A DNA stretch of 64,000 bases, from the NCBI GenBank assembly GCA_022266195.1, contig WHVY01000001.1:15624001-15688000 (forward strand), in the 5' to 3' direction. A program made the translations under genes and the position numbers. The DNA comes from Tetranychus cinnabarinus (Eukaryota; Arthropoda; Arachnida; Trombidiformes; Tetranychidae). Below, piece by piece: positions 23,440 to 36,600 of this stretch. The notes under the pieces are model-generated. The model was not told the DNA's origin, did not search any database, and worked only from the letters and a program-made list of their open reading frames with translations. Every line of letters begins with the position of its first letter. Position 1 is the stretch's first letter.

Positions 23440-24795
23440 TTAATCATCAAGCTCAGAATGTCTGATTACACAGAATAGTGACAAGGCAAAGATAAGGCAA
23501 AGAAATTCAACAATTACAGCGAATGCATTCAATCCAAGTGCGATTCCTCCTCTAAGATCATAAAAGCGACCCAAAACACGGCCACATCCCTAATTAAAAG
23601 TAAAATGAAATCAAATTAGTCGGGAATTTCAAAATTAATTTCTGCAAACACAAAGGCTAAAGATTGAATGCTTGATCATTCATTTGTTTGTCTTGAGTTA
23701 AGCAACGATTTCCATGTTGTCAGCAATTGCATTTCAATTTATTTAAACGCGTAATCAGGATTGATTGACTTATACTAACCTCTTGATTAATAAAGTTGGC
23801 TTGCTCTCGATAACATGAAACAGGAACTTCCAATCCATATCTATGGTAATCGTTGAAGTTTTCAGCTCCACAACATTTTAACTAAAATAAAAAAAACAAA
23901 TGTATTGTCAATGGAGATCACAAGGAATTGAAAAAGTGTTTCAATTTACCTTAACCTGGATAAAATCAAGTAATTCACGAGCTTTTTCTGAAAATGGCCT
24001 TTGTTGTATTTGGATCAAAACTTGTTGAGTTACATAGTATTCCAGCTAGAAAAGAAAATCAATTTGTAAGATTGACGAAAATTTAGGCTTACAGAACAAG
24101 CAAATTAAACTTTGAATTTGCTTGATCATAATACATACTCTGTCCCCGAAACCATGAGTTGCAGCTAGGACTACACAGGCAATTGCTAGTCCAATTAAGA
24201 GAGCCATAATGAAAATGTACTGTCAAATAAAATGGACAAGATAAGTGAAAATGTTGAGCCATAATTTAATTAAATGATTTTCTTTCTTACTGAGCCCAAT
24301 TTACAGGTTGAATTGGTCAGAGTTCCGATACATCCGATAATTGATAAAATAACAATCGCCAATCCACTAAACATCATTATCCAGCCAACGTTGATGAAAT
24401 TTTCCGTGTCAATGTACAGCGTTGGTTCATACATTTTTGGATCAATACGAAACCAGAGTCCGATTCCAATCAATGTCATCCCTGTGCACTGAAGGATATC
24501 ATGGAAGGATACAAAATTCAATTTAATTTCACATTTTGAATAGTCGATGAAGTGATCAAAATTAAACAATTGTATTATGTAAGTTGGTAAGGTTTGAAAG
24601 TCAGCAGTAAAAATAGACGCAGACAACCTGTGGCTTTATCAATTTCTTGAGTTGAGTAGTTTGAGTTGTCCAAGATTTTAGTTGACAGTTGAACAATATT
24701 GGTTGTTAATTGAAATAATTACTTACCCAGAGAAGGAAATTGAAAAAAATGAGAAACACTTTAACGCAAGAGAAGTATTGGACAGAGTAACCCAT
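23440..24795 (-). CDS. tetraspanin
   Basis: Six exons: 24727-24795, 24291-24488, 24139-24219, 23950-24045, 23780-23881 and 23440-23589. All junctions are phase 0, GT-AG; 231 aa. Tetraspanins organise membrane microdomains and partner with integrins and proteases. Four membrane spans are visible: about 10-38, 64-88 (GLAIVILSIIGCIGTL), 91-113 (IMALLIGLAIACVVLAA) and 198-222. The large extracellular loop between spans 3 and 4 carries the diagnostic CCG at 151-153 (LKCCGAENF), a PVSCY cysteine and a final GCG, giving the usual paired disulfides. The short cytoplasmic tail ends SELDD. I cannot assign a specific orthologue. The start (MGYSVQYFSCVKVF) has the typical cytoplasmic Cys before span 1. 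Confidence 0.93.
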
Positions 24796-26262
24796 TTCTG
24801 ACGGTTCCTTGTCAGACTCCTTCTCGTTGCTGTAATCTTGTGTTTGAGACCCAATGGTGAGGCCGAGTTTATTGTGGTTGACTGTTGGTGATTAAAGGCT
24901 GGTCAATGATCAATGTTGTTAAAAAGTTGACCAAAATTCGTAGATGACAGACAATAGATTTAAAAGCAATTAACAAGAAGCGACGCAAAAGTAAACTTAA
25001 GGTAAACTGGTTTACTTATTGAGACTTGATCATCAAACATAACTATAAAAAGAGAGGGAAACAAAATAATGGGCAAATTGAAGAGAAACAATTAAAGTGC
25101 CATTTTGAAAATTAATTAAGTTATTCAAATTTAGTAGATTAAAATGGCTAATTTGAGTTTAATAAATAGATAGACATTAAGTGACCTAAACAGCAAACTT
25201 GAGTCAATAGTTATTAAATCATTGTGAATGATTTACAGAAACGACTGAAATGAAAAGTCACTCCTTCCATTAGGAGTTTTGGTTCACTTTTTTCCGGTCT
25301 CTCATAGTAATCATCATTATTATCACCATCATCCTCAAAATAAATTGTTAAATCATTGATTGACTCAGCAAAACATTTTGTCCAGTTGACATTAGATTTG
25401 ATTGAAGGTAAAATCAAAAATACTACATTTTCAACCTTATTGAACAAGATCATTATCCCTCAGCAATAATCTTGTTGACAAAACCTATAGAATTAGATTT
25501 AATCTGGTTTATGATCTGGCTAACACAATGTGTAATGATAATTGTCAGGTAAAACCCTAATTAATTATGAATCTTTGCAAGCTCCTAATCATTAGTGCTG
25601 ATAAAACCTAAGTAAAATCAACATTTTGCTTACAGAAGTCAATTGTTAAATAATTTCAATGTTTTTCAAATCATCAAATATTATATAATATAAATTAAAA
25701 CTCATTCATCAAGAGGCGAATCTACTCCAAGCTTTATTCAATCTTAAAAATACTCAATTTTTAACAATTCAAGTTTTGAAAAACTCAAGTCTCATGACTC
25801 AAGAATGAAAACCGTATTACTCACTTTATTAAATCGCGACTTTACTAGACTGTAATCATAAAGGTTAATTTAGTTGACGCATTGTTCTCGTGGACTTTTT
25901 TCCTCGCAAAAGCAAATAATTAGCCCATTTATGTCAAGCTTTCCCGTTTTTTTTCATAATGAAAATTTGAAGGCAATTATTGAATTCGTACAAGATTCAA
26001 GAAATTTAACTTTTTTATTTTTGAAAACTAAATGTATTCACAATTTAAAGATTATAACTTGTACATGACTATTAAACTGAGCATCAATGTTAATCAAAAT
26101 AAGATGGTTCAGCAGATGGAGTTGTCAAAAACAGCAGCAGCGCAATGATGAAATTTGATTATGTTGAAAAAGTTAATACATATGTACCATCCATTAGAAA
26201 TAGTGATTATTTGACGGAAGAAAGGATTCTTGAGCATAATTTACACATCACATTAATTGTAG
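24796..26262. other. intergenic upstream of the tetraspanin
   Basis: About 1.5 kb. It holds the tetraspanin 5' region. The about 25640-25890 segment is related to 22890-23180. A minus-strand open frame at 25214-25453 has no recognisable feature and is not called. No RNA gene seen. Confidence 0.45.
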
Positions 26263-26737
26263 TTAGGTTTCCGGCCAATCAGTATTGGCATAAGTTGACA
26301 ACCGTTTAATGAGAGCACTGAGATGTCAAATAAAGATAGAAAATTGAGCGATTAATAACAGAAATATATCACATATTGGTTGACTATCAAGGTTCTATCG
26401 AGCATTTCAAAACCTCTCGAAAGATTCAATAATCATTTAAATTATTAATTAGATGGATATTAACATAGAAAAAAATAACTTACCTTTTTTGTTTACTATA
26501 GCGATCTACCAATTTTTTAAATTCATATATGTGTTGAATGAGCTTTTCATTTTCTAATTTATATTCTTCAATCCTCTTTGAGAGTTTGACACATTTAATT
26601 TCATACAATTTATCTTCAAAACTGAGCAATTCAGGGTTTGTAATACTTTCGGTTCCAGGTTCTTGTTTAATATTTTTATCCATTTCAAAAGGATCATTTA
26701 AGTTGCAGCTAAACGGCAATGAAACACAATAATCCAT
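26263..26737 (-). CDS. small coiled-coil protein, TFPT/INO80F-like
   Basis: Two exons, 26484-26737 and 26263-26317, joined in phase 2 by a 166-bp GT-AG intron; 102 aa. An acidic N-terminus carries a sumoylation-like IKQEP near residue 24. The rest is one long charged helix (LYEIKCVKLSKRIEEYKLEN to FKKLVDRYSKQ), then SALIKRLSTYANTDW and the stop. The layout (a short protein, a basic/acidic coiled coil, and a closing 'L..L..Y' segment) resembles TFPT, the F subunit of the INO80 chromatin remodeller, whose helix ends in a similar RVLDSYG. That is a weak, pattern-level resemblance. A bZIP-like or other coiled-coil protein is the alternative. There is no basic DNA-binding region. Confidence 0.6.
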
Positions 26738-27694
26738 CAGCTTGGCAGCTTTTAATAAGATGTAAGTTAACTAAAACCAGAGAAAATATTGGTTATTTAA
26801 CGACAGTTAATATAAACAACAATTAAAAGAAAACCTAAAATGCAGTATTTCAGACAATGAGAGTCTCATCATGTCTCACATTTAGTTGCCCGTTAAATAG
26901 TGAAAATAAGCTATTACCACGAAACACTATTTCTTGAGGTTAATCAAAATGTGAACAAGATTTTTGAATGAAATACTTTGATTTAGCAAAAAAGATTCAC
27001 CGGCACGAAACTTTAAATTAGATTTTGCTAAATGGCCTAACAAACAATCAATTCTGATTCAAATTATTGAAATAAGTAAATTCTGAAGTGAAGATTGGAA
27101 GCAAGGTTAGATTATCATCATCAGAAAGGAAAGAAACAGAAAAAGTTCCTGAAATTATTGATCAAAATTTGGATGATTTAATGGTTGAATGAAAAAAATG
27201 TTTTAAAACTTGAAGATGAAGGTTTTGAGCAAATCATGAAGATAATACACAATTGTAGATAAATCAAAAACTGAAAATTCAATTTTCTATAATTGAAATT
27301 GAACGCGTTGAAAGTATTGCATTTGGTTAAATCCAATTAGTCTTGTGTCTTCATTGAGAATTGATTTTTTCTTAAAATGATGGGTATATAACAATAAAAA
27401 TGGACAAGCATGGTCAATGTATAAGATGCATATATTGCATAACAATCTCTTATAAATTTTAGCTTACAATTAGATATTAATCGCGATTTTTTTACAAAAG
27501 GAGGAGAGAAAAATATAAACAGCATAGGTCCAAATATAACTCTGTCATTTGCTTTGTGTGGTTGTGTATGAATTGATGTGGTGTAATTTGTGTGTAGGTG
27601 TAAGGGTATGTACTTTATGTATGTTTTCACGAAAATTATCCGCATTTTTTCAAATTTGTCATTTAACTATGTACAGAAGCCAAAAATGGGTAAT
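26738..27694. other. intergenic, includes the KMT2 3' UTR
   Basis: AT-rich, about 950 bp between the coiled-coil gene start and the KMT2 stop codon. No convincing ORF. The right part is presumably 3' UTR of the KMT2 transcript. Confidence 0.5.
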
Positions 27695-30600
27695 TTAATT
27701 CATCCATTTACGGCAAGTTGATGCTCCACAAAGACAAGGTATTTTAGAGGAATCATCTTCAACGTCAAAACGATAATCATAGGTTAACTGTGAAGATAAA
27801 TAAAAAATGTTAATTTGTAAATCGAAATAAATCTAAATAAAATTTTTTGCTTTATGTTACAATAGTTTTGATTAAATTCAGAATACTAACCTCTTCGCCT
27901 CTAGATATTTTACGGCTTGCAATAATAAGAATTTTGTTTTCCCTGTCGATTTGTACAATTTCAGCAACACAGTTAGGATTGCAGGAGTGATTGATGTATC
28001 TCGCCAAGCCTCCTCTTAATGTGGCATCAACAACACGATTCTCGTCCAGTCTAAACATGTAAACACCTCGACGATTCTGAAAATGTAAAAAAATAAATTA
28101 AAAATATGTCACATGAATGATAATTATATAGAAATAATTAAGTGATTAAAACTTACTTGAGTCTCATACAGTCTTTCATTTCTTTCAGCTATTTCATTTC
28201 TAATCAATTGGCCGATATATTCTATGATCATTGTATGTTTTTCAATATCTCGAGCTGCATATAAGCCAAGTCCAGCGATTCGAGATCGAGCTAAATAAAC
28301 CATCTGTCTCCAGTCAGTTTTCATCTTTTTGTACTGTTGTGATTTAGAGTGGAAAAATTGTTTAATATAAGGAGATTGCTCTTCACAGCAGGCTAATGAT
28401 GATTGCAATGATGATCGAGTTGCAGATCGTGTTTGTAGTGTGTGTACACGTTTGTAAGGAACTAATAATCTTGGTTCAGTTCGGGCACAGCCAGTTGGAT
28501 TGATTGGTAAGGGTAATTCAAGTAGGTCTGATCGAGTATGGCGAAAATTATAATCACTAAGGCTATCTACACCAGGTAATGATTCCAATATGCGGCTGAC
28601 TGGGGCTTCTGAAAGGCCGAAAAGATCTTCTCCTGTTATGAATTCAGTGAAAACTTTGATGATCCCCGCTTCTTCTCTGATTTTTACAATTGCTTCTAAA
28701 ATATCTTTCCAAACAGATTTAGGTGAATCAGCTCTGTAAGTAACTTTTTCATATCCTTCTTCTTCAATTTCAACAACAAACTCAGGTTTTCCATCTTTTT
28801 CTTGAATTGTACAAATATATTTACACCTTTTGGTCAACTCTCTCATGCTCCAATAGAATCTATGAATTCGATAGCCGACTGGATAGATACTTGTCGGACT
28901 GTGAAAAGCAGATAGCTGGTGAGGCAGCAATTGGCCCATATTAAGAAATATAAGGCTTCCAATTCGCATCAAATGCGATCCATCAGAATGTATCATACGA
29001 GCCATTTGTTTGTCTTCCTCACGTTGAACATGAACTCGACGAGGCACAGTGAAACTTTCCATCATTTCTTTCTTAACACCTCTATGTTGAGGACAGTAAA
29101 TAGACTTATCCTTGAAGAACATACACTTATCACTGACAGCACAAGGAAAATGGTAAGCAACCGTACATTTTGGCCTGAAACATTTCAAAGAGGCACCCAC
29201 TCTATGACAACGGATACATTCAGTTGTTAAACCTCGGCGACAAGCTGCGTCAACATGCATTAGAAAACCTCCGTAAGTTTCATATACTTCAGGTGACCAT
29301 AAAACACAGTTAAGATGAACCCATTTACCGACATCCATATTAAGGAGTCGAGCACTTCCATCAGTTTTACCATCACCGGCCATTTGACAAAGGACACATT
29401 TGCGGGAATCTGGAGGTAACACTTTGGGTCGATAAGACATATCGAAATTCGTTCTGATGTGAGGATAGAATTCACTTGATTTTTCTGGTTCAGGTCTTTT
29501 GGGCTCCTCAAACAAGTTGGCTTTCCAAAGTTTATACTTTGTGCCAAACCATTGTTTAGATTGCGTCGAGGATTCAGCTGATGATGACCTGGCAATATCG
29601 TCTTCTACCCACTGTCTTCGTTTGTCATCTTTATCAGTTGCTGTGAGAGATGGAAGTTGAGAGGGTGACATAGTAGCTGATCGACTTTCTCCTTCATTGA
29701 TCTCATCTTCTTCCATCATAGGACTCATCGGAGGCAAAATATCCATCGGTGTTTCATGGATAAGCTGTTCATCACTAATTGATTGGTCACCCCAATGTCC
29801 AACAACGGGACCCGCTTCTTTATTTTCAGATTGAGATGAAGAGCCATGTGAAAGAGCAAACTTCATATAGCAATTAGTACTACAAAAAGTTATTTCTTCT
29901 TCGTCAGATTCTTCTCGTGCTGATGGTGGGAAATCAGTTAATTTCTTTTTGAAACCGGTATTAATGACAACAACTTCACAAAAACGACAGAATTTCATAT
30001 TCTCATCAAGAATACTATCCATATCACCGTCTTCTAGCTTGTTTATGGAATCTTTGCAATTTTCCATCGATTGTTCATCATTGGGACAAGGAGATGATGT
30101 TCGACCAACAACTTCCCAACGAAGAGGGATTTTGATTTGGAGCATATCAGCAACACGAGATACAATTTGTTCAACATCATCGTTTGAAGATAATGTTAAT
30201 ATCACTGGAATATTTCGAGAATCGGGGGATGGCACAATAGGTGTTCTTGAGATTTGTTTCTTTTTACTCAACTCGGTAGCTTCTTTGTCAAGATTCTCCT
30301 TATTTTTCTCCAAGTCGGTATCAGGATCACAAGAGGAAACCTTGCTGACGGGTGAATCATTGACTTTACTCACTGCTGGCTGAGCTGAAGATGTTATTGG
30401 CTTCAAAAGAATTGGTCTCAACAATGGTATTACTGGAGATGCTCGACTATCATCTTTCTTGTTAGATTCACTATCATCAAAAGCTGGTAAAACTCTGAAC
30501 CAACAATCAGATTCCTCATATAAACAGCACTCAGGTGAACTTGAAGATATGACACTATCTGGACTGTCACAATCTCTAACGAGACGGCTATGAGAATTGG

Positions 30601-33600
30601 TCTGTCCAAAAATAAATTGAGATCCTTGTAAAGTATTTGGAGAGAATTCTTGACTGTAAAAACTACGTTCAGATGATCGTTTAGGTAAAGATGTTTCAAT
30701 CAAGGTTGATTTTTGTACAGGTGTGACTTTTTTCAGACTTTTAGAAGAATATTGATCTTGAATATTGGGTAAATAAGCTCTACCATAAACTCCCTTTAAG
30801 CACGATTGGGTAGCATTAAGATCACCACTTCCAAAGATTGGACATACATTATGATTCGGGCTGATTTCGGGTTCCTGAATTTGAATAGGTTCTAATTTCC
30901 GCAGTTGAGTCATTAAATTAGTTATATACAGTTCATGACTTTCATCAGCTCGGTTGGATGAAGATTTTCGTGGTCGTTTCTTAGGTATAGCCCCTGGTTC
31001 ACTAACTTTGGGTTCTTTTCGTTTTCCAGGCCTTTTCTTTTTAGGCTTAAGTTCTTCAGGTGGAGGTGTAGGCTCTCTTTCTAATTGCGCTTTTCTTATA
31101 TCGAGAGAGGATATTTTCTTCTTTGGGTTCGCTGTCAATGAGTTAACACCATCGCTAGATTGCCCTTCTTGTGTAGTCCCATGTTCAGTTGAAGTAGAGT
31201 TCTGTTCAATAAGAGTATCATTTACAGCATAATTATCAACACCACTTCCTTGCTCAGCAAAATTTAACTGAAATGATCGTGATTCCCCAACTTCACTCGA
31301 ATCAGATGCGGTGATTGTAGTGGTCGTATTAAGTATTTGCTGCTGTGTTGACTGTTGCTGCTGCTGTTGTTGTTGTTGCTGCTGCTGTTGCTGATGTAAT
31401 TGCTGAGATTGCTGTTGCTGCTGTTGATTCTGCAATTGCTGGCCTTGTTGGTGCTGTTGCACCGGCTGCGCTTGTGGAGACTGTTGTGGTTGTATTTGTT
31501 GGGACTGCTGTGGCTGTGTTTGTTTAGGCTGATGTTGGTGATGTTGCGATTGCTGGGATTGTTGCTGTTGCTGCTGCGGTAGTTGTTGGGCCTGTTGTTT
31601 GAGTTGTTGTTGCTGTTGTTGCTGCTGTTGATGATGGTGATGTTGTTGGTGTTGTTGGTGTTGTTGATGCTGTTGAATCAGCATTTGCGGAGACTGTGGT
31701 TCTTGTTTCGGCTGCAATTGTTGGACTTGTTGATGCTGTGACGGCGACTGTGGTGGCATTTGCTGAGATTGCTGCTGATGTTGATGCTGCTGTTGCGGTT
31801 GCGGTTGCTGTTGTGGTTGCTGCTGAGGCTGTGGCTGTGTCTGTGGTTGTGGCTTTGGTTGTGGCTGTGACGGCGACAGGGGTGGCATTTGCTGAGATTG
31901 GAGCTGTGGTTGCGACTGGGACTGTGGTTGAGGCTGTGGTTGTGGCTGTGACTGTGACTGTTTTTGCATTTGATGGGGAGACATTGGACCCATTTGTGGC
32001 CTTTGCATTCTATTCCAAGGCTGTTGTGGTTTACCACGAATCATTTGCTGTTGATGAAGTTGTTGTTGAGAATGCAAGTGAGGTTGAAATTGATGCATTC
32101 GAGGATCGCCAGGATGCCTGAAAACATGATAACCCGAATTTTCAACTGTTCCTGACGGGGACCATCTTCTAAACTCATCAGCTGGCATTGCTTCGTGTTG
32201 TGGCTGATGTTGCTGTTGCTGCTGTGGCTGCGGCTGAGGCTGAGGCTGCGGCTGTGACTGTGACTGTTGTTGGTGTTGTTGTTGCTGCTGAAGCTGTTGC
32301 TGTTGCTTTTGCTGCTTTTGCTGCTGCTGTTGTTGCAATTGCTGCTGTTTTTTGACTGCTTCTAATTGTTTTCTAACACTCTCTCGATCAATATTGATTT
32401 TATCTAATTCAGCCTGATCGGACTCAGATAGCTCACATCCATTCTTTTTTCTTGCTCGTTGGCGAGCATTAATGGTTTTCTTTGCTTTAAGCAGTCTTGC
32501 TTTCTCTGCTTCTAAACTTTTCTGGATATCAGCGAGAGTTTTTGGTTGCTGTTGATTGCCCCATTGATTATCATGGAATCTTTCACTAGGTTGTTGAACA
32601 TTCATCTGAGGTGGGTTGGATGGCCCTACACTTGAACTAAAAGGATGAGGTGCTTGTGATGGATTTAAGGTTGGACTTTGTAAGTTAGAGTTTGGTGAAA
32701 CCAAGCCAGTTTGACCAACTTGGATATGGTTCATGTGAGATCCACTTGGAGGTATTTGCTGCAGCGTATAAGTACCAGACATTCTAGGAGGAGCTTGAAA
32801 CATCATAACAGGATGACGCTGAGCTGCATTCATTCGTGGTCCTAGAAAATGTTGCTGAGTAGCCACTCCTTGTGGAGGTGGAAGTTGGTGGTGTTGAGGA
32901 TGCATTTGAGGCATTCGGGGATCTTTTGTGTCAGGCCAGGAATGTTGTTGCGGTACTTGGTGTCCATAAGATGGTGCAGATGGAGAAGGTGGAACATTTG
33001 GTGGCATCAATGGATTTTGCAAAAGCGGTCCCGTTGTAACTGTCGATAAAGTATCATCAGACAGAATTTCAGCTTTAAGTCTTTCAAACTCCAAATCACT
33101 CAATAGAGCATCACCTTGGCCTATAAAACTATCACCAGGTTGTGTGTTATGTTGTGTATGTTGTGGCGGCATCGAGCTAACATTAGAAATTGGTTGGCGA
33201 ATTAAATTTGCACTTGATGGTACAGACTCTTCCATAGGCGAATACACATGAGATTGTGGCGTAGTGGTGGTGGGATAAGGTGGAGGGAGTGGAAATTTAA
33301 CGTCATTAGTCGGAGTTCCTGGATATGGAGGGGGAGGTGGATGCATGTTGGAACTCAGCGAAGATGTATGAGGAATCACTACCAAAGAAGTATCTAGTGA
33401 CTTTAATGGCTCTTGTTTGATTAAAGTTCCACTAATTGATACACTCGTATCATTTGAGGCCTTTTTGTTCTCCGATTCCTTTTCGTGTGGATCAAATTTG
33501 CCTAACCCTTTATGCTCTTCGTTGTCCACTTTCGCCTTCTCACCATCATCGTCTTTATCACAGATTTCATCAAAATGCGCATCAAGAATATTATTTTTAC

Positions 33601-36600
33601 TTCCAGTTGCTCCATCAAGCATTTGATGAAGTTCTGGATCAGCATATTCTAATATATTAAAATCGTTGCCTAAGCCCAATAATTCATCATCATCTAGATC
33701 ATCTGGGGTGGCATCTTCTTCATTCAAAACAGATTCTTGCACATGTTTGACTAGCTCAATTGAAAATGGAGTTTTAACATCTTCCTCTGGTTTAGAGGGG
33801 GATTTAATGATGTGCGAGTCACTCTGACTTGTGGTAGCAACAGTAGTTTGAGCTCCAACAACTTTTTCAATAGACTCAACCTCTTCAGGATTGGTACTGA
33901 TATTGGCACTGTTTTGAGATTGCTGATTAAGAGATGAGACAGTTGCGTGATTTGAAGCAAATTGAGGACTCGAAGCTGGTTTTCCAGGAGAAGGGGCCAA
34001 GTTACTGTTAGGCTGGATGAAAGGTGAGACGGCTGATGGATTTGAAGCAAATTGTGGACTTGAAACTGGTTGTCCAGGAGAAGGAGCCATGTTACTGTTA
34101 TGCGGATTAAAAGGTGAAACGGTTGTTTGATTAGAAACGAACTGTGGACTCGAAACTGGTTGCCCAGGAGAGGGAGCCAAATTACTATTAGATTGGCTGA
34201 AAGGTGATACAGTTGCTCTATTTGAGGCGAACTGGGGACTCGAAACTGGTTGTCCAGGAGAAGGAGCGAAACTATTAGGTTGGCTGAAAGGCGAGACTGT
34301 TGATCGATTTGAAGCGAATTGGGGACTTGGAACTGAGTGTCCAGGAGATGGGGTCGAACTGCTGTTAGGTTGATTAAAATTGAAATGTTCAGTTTGAGGA
34401 GACTGAGTTTGATTTGGCCGCATAGTTAGCTGAGGAGATGAAGGCGAACTAGGTGGTTGGAAAGGAGTAGGAGTTCGTTTCATTCCCTGTATTAATTGCA
34501 TTCTTTGCATTTGCATTTGATGTGGGGATAATGGACCCATTTGTGGTCTTTGCATTCTATTCCAAGGCTGTTGTTGTTGTGGTTTACCACGAATCATTTG
34601 CTGTTGATGAAGTTGTTGCTGAGAATGCAAGTGAGGTTGAAATTGATGCATTCGAGGTTCGCCAGGATGCCTGAAAACATGATAACCTGGATTTTTAACA
34701 GTTCCTGGAGGGGACCATCTTCTAAATTCATCAGCTGGCATTGTTTCATAGTTAGATTGCAGTTGTTGTTGTTGCTGTTGTTGCGGTGGTTGTTGTTGCT
34801 GCTGGTGCTGGTGCTGTTGATGGTGCTGTTGTTGAAGTTGCTGTTGTTGAAGTTGCTGTTGCTGTTGTTGTTGAAGCTGTTGCTGTTGTTGCTGTTGCTG
34901 TTGTTGCTGTTGTTGCTGTTGCTGTTGCTGTTGTTGCTGTTGTTGCTGTTGTTGCTGTTGAAGCTGTTGTTGCTGATGCTGTGACTGTTGCTGTAATTGA
35001 TGCTGTTGATGTTGTTGATGCTGTTGTTGCTGCTGTGATTGCTGCTGCATTTGTTGTTGTTGTTGGGGTTGCTGCTGTTGACCTACTCCTGGCTGAACAT
35101 GTTGAATCATCGGTGGTCGATAGCCCTCAGAATGGGACGGTCCACTTGGAAAAGCAATTCTATTAGGGTCTATTGGGGGTCTAACCCGAGATACAATTAA
35201 TGGACTTTTTTGAGGTCCAGTTAAAGGCAGTCTTTGATGCTGTCCAATCATCGGACTAGAGGCTGTTAACGTTGTTGGTCTTATTATACTAGAGGAATCA
35301 TTTATTGGTGTTGTTGGGGTTGAATTTGAATCGTGCTGTTGAGCAAACGATTCGTCTACCCCAGAAAAACAGAATTGCTGATTATTCTCTACTTCATTTG
35401 AATTCTGAGGCATATATACTGGGTTATTCTCTTGACTTTCACTACCGAAACTATTCGACTTGTGATCACTATCAAATGGTCCTTGTGTTTGTTGCTGTAC
35501 ATTCAATAAAGATTGCTGCCTCTGCTCTTGCAGAAGTTGATGCTCTTGCATTTGTTGCTGCTTTTGCATTTGTTGCACTTGTTTCCATTGCATTTCTTGG
35601 TCACTTTCACGACGGGTATTCGACCTTAAATAAAAAACATTCAATTAGAATTTGTCCTTATGCATCAAAATTTATAACATATATTTAAGTTTTTGTAAAT
35701 AATAAGCTAAATAAACATTGAACAAACTGTTGTAATACATTGAAATCATGTAAATGAGTACTATTGTACATACCTATTATCTTTGTAGCTCCCTTTATTT
35801 TGTTCTTGTTGAGCCTTTTGTGCTCGATTTTGGCGATTTTCTTTGGCCTTTTGGCGAAATGGAGCTCTAGCATCATCCGAAAGTTGGCGCCAATATTTGT
35901 TTGCTTGTTTGCACCGTTCACTAATGTCAGGTATATCTCTCTTAAGATTAGGATAAGTCATGTTGCAATATAATATTGCCGAGATAGTTGAATTTAATCC
36001 TAGCGCTTCTTCTTCCTCAAATTTGATAATTTTTTGATCTTCATCATTAGGAGCTTGAGCTTTTGTTGGAGGTGGCACAGGAAGCTGTTGAGGAGATGCT
36101 GGTGGAGGCTGTTGTTGAGGTTGAGAGTCGGGGAAAGGTGTTCTCGGAGAAAATGGTTCAACAGTAGGCGAACTGCTTCCTGAAGTTTGAAGGAATGTAT
36201 TTGCTTGTAGCCTGATAGGTTCGCGATTGAAGGTAGGCCTGATTGACACTGGGGTTGGTGATATTTGCTGTGGTGTTGGTGGTTGTTGGTGTTGTTGAGG
36301 TGAAATATGATGAGGTATTTGATGCGGATGCCTATGGGGATGAAATTGTTGATGCTGATGTAGTTGAGGCTGGGGTTGAGGTTGAGACTGAAGGAGCTGA
36401 TGTAGATGTGAATGAGGACGAATATGCTGCGAATGTTGTTGATGAGGAGGTGTCTGTTTTTGCATTTGTTTTTGTAGTTGGACCTGTGGATGCTGATGTT
36501 GCAGTGGTATTTGCTGTTGGGGTTGGGGTAGTTGTTGTTGCGGCTGTGGCTGCTGCTGCTGCTGTAGTTGATGCTGTTGTAGTTGCTGTTGTTGCTGTTG

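Noticed and set aside
25214..25453. 79-aa minus-strand ORF with an acidic Asp/Asn/Tyr stretch
   Set aside because: No domain, no convincing splice sites and no second exon. Chance length in AT-rich DNA.
31345..35166. Several + strand ORFs rich in Val, Ala or Leu (31345-32155, 34541-35166)
   Set aside because: They are antisense translations of the CAG/CAA polyQ arrays in the KMT2 exon. They have no start context, domain or splice support.
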